Positions 1 to 37,035 of a stretch of DNA of 64,000 nt are shown one piece after another. The notes under the pieces are model-generated. The model searched no databases, was not told the origin of the DNA, and was given only the letters and a program-made list of their open reading frames with translations. Each line of letters opens with the position of its first letter. Position 1 is the first letter of the stretch. Source of the stretch: Aquila chrysaetos chrysaetos (lineage: Eukaryota; Chordata; Aves; Accipitriformes; Accipitridae); the NCBI RefSeq assembly GCF_900496995.4, contig NC_044019.1, forward strand, positions 3,596,001-3,660,000, read 5' to 3'. The translations under genes were made by a program, and so were the position numbers.

Positions 1-1700
1 AAGTTCTCTATTAGTTTGGTTTTAGTATGTAGTGTCTACAATCTATAACTTAAACTGCCTTTGTATATCAGTTGTCATGTGTTGAGGTTAAACTTTGATA
101 AGGGTTTGAATAGGGAAGAAGCGAGTTTGCAAGGCAGATTATGTCAAATGAGCTGGGAATATTCAAGTAGTTATTGAACCAAAATAAGACCTTCATGTTT
201 CTTTTAAAAGCAAACAAATATATACACATTTTGCTTTAACTTCATTCATATTTTGTGTCATATATATCAAAGCAAATAATTGTTGTTTTGTAACAGGCTT
301 TAGAAGTGTAGTGTTCAGAGTAGTGAATGATCTCTGCCTTAGTTTAGAAGTAAACCTGAAGTGTCTGATATTTTGTATCCTACAACTTAATGATACAGCA
401 TTTGGTCATTGAAGACTTGCAGCGTTCTGCTAATTTACTGTTGGAGAGCTACGCTGTTTTGTAGTGTTTCATTGTGTAGTTAGCAGCAGTTACCCAGCAA
501 CTTCCAAACAGAAGTGTTTCAAGCTCTTATATGGCTTTTTGCAGTACCAATGCGTTAAAGCAGCCTTCTCCCTGAGTTTTACCAGTGTCTTGATTTCTGT
601 TCTGTTGATCTTACTTATGTGTAACTCACAAGGAATTTAATTTAGTCTGCAAAAGTCTACTTAGCATTAGAACTGCCTGGGAAGCAAAATGAACGCAATG
701 ATGCTTGCATGGTTACACCAGTAAAACTCCCCATGAGGACAGCCTTATCCCAGAATAAGAATACGCTTCCCAGGTTGCTTATATCATATTGCAAGTCCCC
801 TCTCACGAACTGCTCTTCTCCTAGCACAGGAAGATGTACACTCAGCACTCTTAATTGTAATAAAACACCCTCATGAGGGTTTTAAATGGCATAATGAGTC
901 CAGCAGCTTTTTTCACAGAGGTCTTACACCCAAGACCAATTCTAACAAATCTGCTGTGACTTAAATTTAAAAGTATGAAATAGGACTGCTAATGTAATAG
1001 TAGGATCTAATCAGCAGTGAACAGAGAAATGGTTATAGGCATGGGTCCTGTGCATTTTATACTTCAGTAGAGACACATAACCTGAACATAAACAGTCTAG
1101 TTTACTTGAGCTTCACAAACATGAACTGTGACAAGCAGATATTGGGAGTATGTTGCAAATTGGAAGAATGTTTAATTCCCTTTGCTCTTGTAGTGCCTCA
1201 TTTTTGTTTAATTGTACTCTCGTGTACTTCAGTTTAAGAGCAGTCATTTCTCTTATTACTCTGTAATTGTTTATGACTGCTAAATACTTCATAGCTTTTA
1301 AAATATTACTGTTTCTATTCCTGTTACAGACACATGGTGCAGATAAGCTAAACAAATGTCTAATTGTTCTTTGCTGGCTAGGTTACAGAGAAAGGGTTTT
1401 AGTAGAAGACTAAACTTTATTAGGCAAAGGAACTAAAGCTGAATATATTCACTGAGTATGTAGGAAATCAAGAAGCATTTATATCAGCTTTTGTCCACGC
1501 CCAAGGATTATTATGATAAATCATAATGTTCCAGTTAATGTCCAGGTTTGGTTGTCTGGGAGGCAGACTAATGTCACTTTGAGTATAGAAGGGATCTGTA
1601 AGTGTACTCAGGGAAAACACAGTCTTATAAGAATGGGAAGTGATGCATGTGTGAAAGGAGAGTAGAAATCATAATAATTTTCTGTACTATTTTTTCAGAT
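1..1700. other. Non-coding, no gene recognised
   Basis: AT-rich sequence with no exon I can defend on either strand: only short open frames without flanking splice signals or family resemblance. It lies 3' of FABP10A. From human gene order, SRSF10 would be expected further left, but I see no exon of it here. Confidence 0.5.
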
Positions 1701-1730
1701 AACAAAGATCACGCCTTGTGGAAACTGCAC

Positions 1731-1736
1731 TTTATT
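1731..1736 (-). terminator. FABP10A: FABP10A poly(A) signal
   Basis: On the minus strand this reads AATAAA, 40 bases past the FABP10A stop codon (1776-1778). It is the first canonical signal downstream and implies a very short 3' UTR, as is usual for FABP genes. The cleavage site would fall about 10-25 bases further left. Confidence 0.7.
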
Positions 1737-1775
1737 TTAGGTATGTAAAGATGTCACAAAAAAGGTGATCTGTCT

Positions 1776-4564
1776 TTAAACTCTCTTGCTTCTTCTGACA
1801 AGTGTTACTCCACCAGAAGTCATAGTCTGTAGAAGACAAATACGCGTAACTTGTTTTTCATTTAGACTTTAGGAAATCTATTTATAGCTAAGTGGCTAGA
1901 AGTTTCTGTAATTCATGTATAAATCCATCTTATTCCACAAGAAAATACATTTACAGTACCTGTCTATAAATATGTCTATAACATTCATATCAAAGAAAAT
2001 TTTTTTACAGAACCAGTTCTGAAGATGGAAAGTCTAAATATAAATGCCACCATCGACTACATTTTATCACTCTGTTTTAAGAGGTGTTATAGATACTACC
2101 AGAAAGATCTGCTTCCTGTAATAGAAATCCACTGTACCAAATAGTAGTGGGTTCTTTTGCCTGGTGTTTTGCTTACTTAATGTTAGAAAAGTAGTTTGAG
2201 ATATTCAAAATGATCTTAGGAAACTGTATGTCCAAAACATATAACTCTAATATGGTTAGCTGTCATTCTTGTAGTAGTCTTTACCCGTAGTGGGCACTTC
2301 TTAGAAGCCTGATGAGCTTAACTCTATAGAGAAAAGCTCTTTGTCAGTACCAGACAATTTCAAAGTAACTAAAGAACTTTGAAGAATTGTAGGTGGAATG
2401 AGTGTTTTGTAAATTTTCAGGTTTGATTCAGCCTTTAATGTTATGGATAACGCTAAGGGTGGAAACACTGATATAGTAATCTAGAGGAATTTATAAGGGG
2501 TCTTTCTGCAACATGCTCAGCAGCTAAAGCCCTTCACACTTCAGTGCCTAGAATTGGCCCCAGGGTAGTAATGAATAAAAAGATTTGTTGAGCAGGATGC
2601 ATTAAATGTATGAACAATGTTTAAAAGAGAGTCATCTAAGGCAGTTGGTTTTAATAAAAAACAGGAATAATAAAGGATACAAATAGTATTTTCCACTAAC
2701 TGTGGTTAGATTGAAATTCTAAAATTCTGTATCTGCAGATTTAAGCACCTGTAAGGAATTCTGCAAGTAATGCAGTAATTTTGGGGCCAGGATTTGTTTA
2801 AGGTATTGAGCCTACACTAAGAGCTAGTCAACATAGAACATCTTTTCCTTCGGCATTTTTCTTAATGTGCCATTATTTTCTAACACTTACCTCCACCATT
2901 TCATTTCCTTTAATTTCTTGCTCATGAGAGAATTTGTCTGATTTGCACACAAGCTTCCCATTTACCATGTTCACAGTACACTGTTGAAGCAGATTTAAAA
3001 ATTATTAAAAAATTATAAAAAATTTTAGATTTTGGAATTCAATTAGAATAAGTAGAGGACTACATAAATAGGAAATAATGATACTGATGTTTCATAACCA
3101 CATCTGCTAATTTAAACTGGAGACCACAGCATTTTAATAGGAGTTTTAGAAGAAACATTTCTGTTTGTTGAAATGATAGAAGTGTGTGCTAATGGAAATG
3201 GTACAAACAAGTTTCACTCATACACAGAAACTGAAGTATAAGGATGAATAAAGAGATGCACCCATTCCTCAAATATATTACCTTTAGCTTTCTGCCATTC
3301 ATAGTAGTAATGTCAGCCTCTTTTCCAAGCGTAAATGAGTTAGTTACAGATTGCATGGGTGTTTTTGATGTCACAACAAAGTCATCCCCTTTTTGTTGTA
3401 TTTCAACAACAGGCTTAATATCTTTGGCGACTTTGATAAGGTCATCTGGCAATGCTGTAAAAAAGGCAAAAAAGGACTTTTTATGTTATGAAGTAGTGTG
3501 TTGATATGAAATAGTAAATTCTTTTATCTGATAAAGCTGCAAAAGATAAAAACCAATCATAGAAAGTGATGCCCAAGTTAAAAGACAAATCCTGTGTTGG
3601 ATTCCTCACTTCTCTATGGGCACATTGTTCCATTCCATCTAGTCTGTATAGATTTTGGTATTATATTCATTAATCTTGTGTCAGAATATGTATTGTTTCT
3701 TTCAGTAATGGCTTGCCATGTGATGACATTTCTCCATGACGAAAACCATGTGCATATTATTTTGTTTCCCTCACCTCTTCCCAGGGAGGGTGGAGATGGG
3801 GGTTATCAGTCTAGTCAGAGCTGCAACAGTGAAAGTAGCCTCAAACTACCTTATCAGGGTGTCTGTAGCATGATCTGAGAGTATCATCTTTAGCAGTAGA
3901 GATTGGTTCAGTTATCATGCTGTTGGACTAGGCTTTTCAACTGTAACTGAATTTTATTCTACTGAATAGCTCTTATATACTCTTAAAAAGCCCATGTGAA
4001 TGTTTTGTCAAGATTGTCAAGAGGGTAAGTGGATTTTTATTAATGTAGGCTCCTACTAAGTCATAACCACCAAGTCTATTCCTTACAGATTACTTAACAG
4101 TTATCACATATGTTAATCACTAGTGCTGTAGAAAGTGCCTGCACTACTAATAGCACACTGGAAATCTGTATACGTCATTGACAACTTGTTTCTAGTTGAA
4201 TATATTAATAAAGTTATGTGTTAATCAAAACAAGTTGGTTTCTGGTATACTTTCATGAGGGAACTCATCTAATGTTAAGATAGGGATTTGGGAGTTATCT
4301 GTAAACTTTCTACATTGATTTGTACGATTTTCAGCTTCTTTTGATTTCCAAATCAGACATAACAGACTTACTTGGTAGGGGGTAGTTTGTCATACAAACA
4401 AAAGAAAAAAAAAAATAGAAGTACAGTAATAAAAGATGTCATGCAAATTTTGTGTTGCAATCCAAGCAAATGATTTCAAAAGTAACTAGGCACTTACCAA
4501 GGGCTTTCAGAAACTCTTCATAGTTCTCTTGAGCATAGACCTGCCAGGTTCCATTGAATGCCAT
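1776..4564 (-). CDS. FABP10A: Liver basic fatty-acid/bile-acid-binding protein (FABP10A, L-BABP)
   Basis: Cytosolic lipocalin-fold carrier of bile acids and fatty acids in hepatocytes. There are four coding exons on the minus strand: 4498-4564 (67 nt), 3282-3454 (173 nt), 2891-2980 (90 nt) and 1776-1826 (51 nt). They total 381 nt, 126 aa plus stop, which is the exact family length and the canonical four-exon FABP structure. Recognisable stretches are [20 protein letters not shown] at the N terminus, [24 protein letters not shown] and the C-terminal [12 protein letters not shown]. These match chicken liver basic FABP as I remember it, with scattered substitutions. All introns are GT-AG and phases agree; codon 23 (GCA, Ala) is split by intron 1. 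The ATG sits about 75 bases inside a TATA-like box, so this start is well supported. Cysteines at codons 81 and 92 are noteworthy (see findings). The other FABP paralogues are a poorer match. Confidence 0.95.
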
Positions 4565-4637
4565 TATGGATGTTATAATGCAGTTTAGGGCAGTGATGCT
4601 AGCAGGAAAGTGAGGGCCCTCCCTGGTCATTCAGATG

Positions 4638-4646
4638 CTATTTATG
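4638..4646 (-). promoter_or_regulatory. FABP10A: TATA-like box of FABP10A
   Basis: Minus-strand CATAAATAG lies 74-82 bases upstream of the FABP10A ATG. With usual TATA spacing the start site would be near 4612, giving a 5' UTR of roughly 45-50 bases, which fits a compact liver FABP gene. The spacing is inferred; no transcript data were available. Confidence 0.5.
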
Positions 4647-4649
4647 GAA

Positions 4650-6360
4650 AGGGAAAGGCCAGCCCAAATTGTGAGATGACTGGCTAATTATTAACTGTGA
4701 AATAACAATTATTAATCATTTATTTGTTCTTAATGATGATAACCTCTAGTTCATTCTGCTTTGTAGAAAGTCTTACCTTGACCAGCTGGTTTGGGATGTT
4801 ATGTTTATTGTGGGTTACTGAACTTGGGTAATTATTCATAATTGTTGTGAAGTGTTGTATAGATTAATTTGTTTTCTTTTGTTCACAACTTCTATGTTTA
4901 ATACATTTTCTGTGTCTTGGATAGAATTCTTCAAATAAAATGGCATAATTTACAATAGATGCGAGGTAATTGCTGTCTTACAGCAGGAACTTCCCAATTA
5001 TCACAATATTCTCTACTGTGGGCACTTGAACCTTAAAATGGTGGGAATAAAATCCACAGATATTTCTTCCAAAATTGTGGGCCTCCAATTGCTGGAGGAC
5101 AGGGAAAATCGTGTTGGAGCGGGACAGTCAGTTATGGCTTTATCCAGCAGATGTCAGTAATGTGCATCTAAATCTGTTTTAAATTCAGTTTTTGGTGGGT
5201 TTTTTCCTTCTTTTTTTCTTTTTAATAATCACGGCATACATAGAAGATTAAAGGTAAAATAAAACATGGAACATTGCTGGGAGACTGAAATGAAAGAAGT
5301 AAATAGGATGTATTATTTTTCTTCTCACCAACTGCACCAAGAATTCCTCACTCATTAAAGCTATTGAGTGATATTCCTTGCTGTCTGTGCAAGCATGACT
5401 GTTGATTTTGGAAGACATTCATTAGATTATGTGTCTTGCAATTATATTGCTTAATTCAAATAGAGCCTGTATCCCAGGGGTAGGTGACCTTTCCAAGTCA
5501 ACTTTTATTACTCCATACTCGACAGTAAATCATCTATTTAAATAGAAAACCAATGCTGAACTTTTTCTTAAAAATTTACAATTTGTTTTTAGTATGTAAT
5601 TTTAAAGAAAATTCACACACAAAGAGCCAATTTTGTAATTACGTTTACATATGATAATACCTAAGTACCAAGGATGAGGTATTGATATGAATAAGGCCAT
5701 ATTTATGTGCGGGCTGTAACACACATGGCTCTAAGAGGTACATGTTTATATTAGAGTTATTCTAGGACATGATTCATGTGTTTTACTGTAGAGTAATGTT
5801 CATGATGCCATCAGAAGGGCCTGCTTTTCTTCATTCACTGTGAGATGAATCTAGACAATTAGCTAAGCTCTCACTTTTTAATATTATTAAATTTAATAAT
5901 ATAAATTGTATACATTTAATTTAATTTTAAGTAATGTCTGAAATGTAATTGCCTTTGGTCAAATGATTGGCAATCCTGTAGAGGGTTGCTGTGCTTATTT
6001 ACATTGACACTGGAAAAGCAGTGTCCCTCAAATAACCAGAAAAAGCACTGCTTTTGTGAGGACAGTTTATACTAGTTTGTGGAGCAAGGTAAGATGCTAT
6101 TTCACTGACTAAATGCATTCAGCTGGATGATTGTATTAGGAATACAATCACTTTTTTATCTCTTACTGACACAGTTTTACTGGTAGAAGCTGTGAGTGTA
6201 GCTGTGGCTTCAGAGCAGTTGAGAAGCCACACTTTTTTCTACATCCAGAATAATCTAACATAACTAATAAACCTAAAAATCTCTTTAATTCTTAAGGATA
6301 TAGGTGTCCAGTAGGATCTGAGCCCACCTCTGCAGACTTTCACTCAACCCTCTTGTGTAA
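4650..6360. other. Intergenic region between FABP10A promoter and MYOM3 3' end
   Basis: AT-rich, with no exon, RNA gene or recognisable repeat of any size. It separates the FABP10A promoter from the end of MYOM3, which is transcribed in the same direction. Any upstream liver control elements of FABP10A would be expected here, but I cannot point to a specific one. Confidence 0.45.
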
Positions 6361-6361
6361 A

Positions 6362-6367
6362 TTTATT
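6362..6367 (-). terminator. MYOM3: Candidate MYOM3 poly(A) signal
   Basis: The first minus-strand AATAAA downstream of the MYOM3 stop (6951-6953), giving a 3' UTR of about 590 bases. Weaker ATTAAA variants occur nearer (around 6606 and 6667), so the true end may be closer. Confidence 0.35.
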
Positions 6368-6950
6368 ACTGCGTGTCAGTGTATATATAGAAGCTCAATG
6401 TGTTCCTCTGTAAAGAACCAAACCTTGAAAATGTCACTGCCTTGTTTTGTTCCCATATGGCTTAGGTTTGTAAAGGTGCATGCTTCAAGGCCCTGATTCA
6501 GCACAGTACTCAGGAAAATTCCTAAATTCCCATACACACACAGGCCGACTGATTTAAAGATGGATGTACTTGACAACAGTGCTGAGGTGTCACCAAGAGT
6601 ATAAGTTTAATAACACACACACACAGAAGCATTTGTCAGCTACAAGATAAGCAGGAACATGTAGTGATTTAATAGGAAAAAAACTCCACTGAAAGCCTGG
6701 TTCTTATATGTGAATCCTCTGGTATTTCCCACACCGATTTACTAGGAAAGAGTTTTTCTGTAAGGTGAACATGCATGTATACACACGTGTGCACATGTGA
6801 GAATTGTTTTCTAACAACTACCAAAATAAAATACTAAAATATTACTAAAATAAAAATAGAGACATGACCCTGGATTTTAGGGCAGAGACACTGAAAGGAA
6901 TCTGAAGGAGTTAAATTCCTTTTAAACTCAGTGAGACATAATTGACTAAT

Positions 6951-33628
<26,678 letters not shown>

Positions 33629-33629
33629 G

Positions 33630-36600
33630 CTGGGAAATCAAAAATGAACTTTCTTGCTGGAATAGAATAAAACATAAAGTGGCTTTTAAATAAGACTCCT
33701 TAACAGAATCTCTTTAAGTTACCATTAAGTCCTTGTTTTGCTTTGACGTTCAAGGGCTGTGAATGAAAATTCATATAATACTATCTTCTGGCATTCAAAC
33801 TATGAAAGGGGTTTGTTTCGTGATGCTTCTGTGAAAAATTGAATGAGATGAAGAAATTGGTAAGTCTTTAAAGGCAGCTGAAGGTGTAACAGAACAGTAA
33901 GTAGGCAGCATTTTGTAGGTAGATTTGTTTTCCTAGGACTGATCTTTGCTTTCCTAGGACTGATCTTACGCTCTAAATCTGGTGGATATTCTTCCAGGGA
34001 GTTCCATTAGATCAGACCCCCAATATAGCATGCAGACAAATGAGGAGCATCATGAGAAGGGAGATCAGAGGGACATGGAAGATTAGGGACAAAATATGGT
34101 ATGGAACATCAGATAGTGAGATACAGAGGAAAAGTTTAGAAAATAAGCAGATTTTTAGTCTGGAAACTATATTGCAGGGGTAGCTATGATGCCAAATAGC
34201 CTGTGACCTGCCACCGAGGTTGTGATCGCACCATGCTCAGCCCCTGCCTTGATGTGCCAGGGGTTAGATAAGGCAATGCTGCTGAACCAACACACAGGCT
34301 GCTGTGCAGAAATCACTTGGTGTCTGTGGTAGTTGGAGAATCCAAGTGGATTTTCTGGAACTAACCAGTTCCAGTTGCTGTTACCGAATCAGAGCACTTC
34401 TTCAGCCTGTATTCCCATCTGTGTATCCAGGCTGCTGACGAGAACAGTTACAGTTCAGTACTTTAAGAGGATAATGCTTTATCCAGTCCTTTGAGTGCAT
34501 CCTGAGAAATCAGTTGTTTCTTCTTCGGTCTTGGAAAAAGATTGATAAATCATGGAGAAAACATAGTATCCTTCAAAATGTTAGCCTTAAAGGAGTTGTT
34601 CAGTAAACAGCATGATTTTGCCCAGACTGATCAGAGAAGCCTTCCCAGAGAGATCCCTCTCCTACAGGTGAAACATGGGGAGCAAACATCAGCACGCTTG
34701 GCTCCCATCCATCTCCTGCATTAGCTGCTAAACAACTAGGCTGTCGCTGCAGCCTCTTCTCTGGGAATAAGAGTGTTGCTTTTAGGCGCTGACTAATGAG
34801 TGGTCATTAAACAAAAATAAATTTTTAAAGTGTATCCCTCCTTATATCATTCTGTCCTGCAGTTGGTTCAGAAATGTACAGCACAATCCTTAAACTGTTT
34901 GGATTTTCAAGTTCTAAGAGCTTAGGTTACTTTATAAAAGCAGCTTTGGAAGCGTAGCAGTTGCTGAATAATATTTGTTCAAACATACTTGTAAGTCTTT
35001 CCCTAGCTCATGTTCCATTATCGAAACTTTCCCTTGACAAATTTTGTACCTGGATTTTAGTTTTACTGCTTTCTAATCCTAAAACGATAAAAAATACAAA
35101 CCCCTCAGCTTTTACTAGTAGTACAATTTTCTGTTAATGTAAACACTTTTCTTAAAAAACAGTCTATGGAAAAGCACAGTTGTATGGAAAAGCAGAGCTG
35201 TTGTGGTAAATGCAAAATATCCCAAAATGCAAATGAAAATACAGAATTATCATAATAATACTCCCTCAGTAGACGTTAACTTTGGAAGAAACAAAGAAAT
35301 GTTGGCAAGTATAAGAAAGAGAAAATAAAAGAGGCTTTTATGGAAAAAATATCTTTGTAGTTTCATAGAGTACTACTCTCTTCTGGACTACTTCAGCTGC
35401 AGAATGACTACTGGGCATCAGATATTTGTTTCCATTTTCATGAATAATTACCGATCCAGGTTAATTTTTGCTATATAATGTTTTTTATTTTTCCCTGGAA
35501 AATTTTCAGTGCTTTATAATCTAGTGTTTATTGTAAAGATATAGAGTTCTGATCTGCTAAACCTACACTTTTCAATCCAATTATATATTTTTTTCTAAAC
35601 AGACCAGTAAACCAGAATAGATTCTTGTGAGAAAACATGAAGTAAACCAGTATTTTCATAACAACAACACTGGAAAAACAGTAATGACACTTTAAAGCAG
35701 ATACAATCATGAACCACAGTCTATCTCTGAAGTGCAATTCAAACAAAGTGATCATACAAAGTAGCTGATGCTGCTATGAAGATCTTATAAAATCTTGCTA
35801 TAAACAGTAGTTTATTTACAGATAAACCAAACTCACCCTGTGAAGACTACAGTGAGAGCGCCTGTCCTCATGAAAGAGAAAGGACAAAGGAGCGTTTCCT
35901 TCTCCCTGTTGATGGCAACTAAGAATGACTCTCCCCAAAAGAATGTTCCCCATGTTTGAGTGCCCATCCTGGAGTCTTAAATATAGCATCCTACCATGCC
36001 ATCGCAATGACAATGGGGAGACCCATGCAGGGGTTACGCAGTTGGAGCTGTTTACTGCAATGGCAACTAATCACTAACCCTTTTTCAGATCGGGCAAATT
36101 ATTGCCTTTGCCAAATGATATAAGGAAAGACAGGTGCCTCCAAAATTCAAGCATCAGAGTATTGGATTATACTCTGCTCATTTAGGATAGAAGCTCACAA
36201 AACTTCTAAAATGACTTATGAATATTTTAATCTCCTCCAAGAATTTCCCCTGGGTTAACATTTCCATTGCTGCATAATAGTGTGAAATCATTTACTTTGA
36301 CATCTCTTTAGTGAATGCCAACTCCAGCCAAATTATGTCAGTGTATAATTAGATCAGGAGCTAGCAGCAGCTCTTATGTTTTGTTTGGCTGCAACTATTA
36401 TACTTTCTTATTACAGGCAAATGAAGGCTTGCTGCCACAGTAGCAGGTAAGCTTACATATCCAGCTGCCCATGGTGGTATCTAAGAGTCTGGGGTAGGGT
36501 AAAAGAAGAGAGACTACTGTTTTTCCATTTATTTGAGATAGGCTTGCAATTTCAGCATTTGGGATAAACCCTTCCCAGCAATGTGAGAAGCAGGTGGTAT

Positions 36601-36770
36601 TTTTTGTGGTGACGGAAGGAGAAACGAAGGTTTGAAAGTAGCAAAGCTCTGAGGCTGCAATACCAGTTTGTGAGCCAGATGTTTTCCAGCTACATTTTTT
36701 TAGTTGAGGAGTCAGCACGTCAGTAGTGGGCTTTTCATAGCCACTAGAATTCTGTGAAGAGTATATATAA
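33630..36770. other. MYOM3 5' flank with the untranslated first exon(s) unlocated
   Basis: No further in-frame coding exon is needed upstream of 33628. A spliced 5' UTR exon and the muscle promoter should lie here or a little further right, but I could not assign them. There is no CpG island. A 21-base tandem duplication lies at 33929-33967. Confidence 0.4.
33929..33967. repeat. 21-bp tandem duplication
   Basis: Unit TTTCCTAGGACTGATCTTTG plus C at 33929-33949, followed by a nearly complete identical copy to 33967. It lies about 300 bases upstream of the MYOM3 initiation exon. Confidence 0.85.
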
Positions 36771-36775
36771 GAACA

Positions 36776-37035
36776 TAAAATTGCCATACTGGATGAAGCT
36801 GAAGGTCTGTTCAGCCCAGTGTCCTGACTCTTGAAAGTGGCCCATAGCTTTTCCTGAGCTGGACACAATGCTTTATTGTTGCTAATAGTCCTATCCCTGT
36901 TAAATTGCTTAATTCCTTTTTGAACAGTTTCTCATTCTGGCCTCCACAAGGCCTTGTGGAAATTAATTTCACCATCAAATTTTGCACAGTTTGAGTCACC
37001 CTGCCCGTATCAGTAGGATCCATTTCCAAGAACCT
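36776..37035 (-). mobile_element. Ancient CR1-type LINE relic, 3' end
   Basis: The plus strand begins with TATAAGAACATAAAATTGCC and continues ATACTGGATGAAGCTGAAGG, CAGCCCAGTGTCCTG and CCTCCACAAGGCCTTGTGGA. This is the reverse complement of a CR1 3' end that I know as abundant in turtles and crocodilians (ending in TTCTTATGTTCTTAT). The copy therefore runs on the minus strand. It is 5'-truncated and far more diverged than the copy at 27055, which implies insertion before birds split from other archosaurs or turtles. It is intergenic, between MYOM3 and IL22RA1. Confidence 0.75.

Noticed and set aside
36398-36868. Minus-strand open frame of 156 codons
   Set aside because: Overlaps the ancient CR1 relic at its upstream end and shows no domain; treated as chance.
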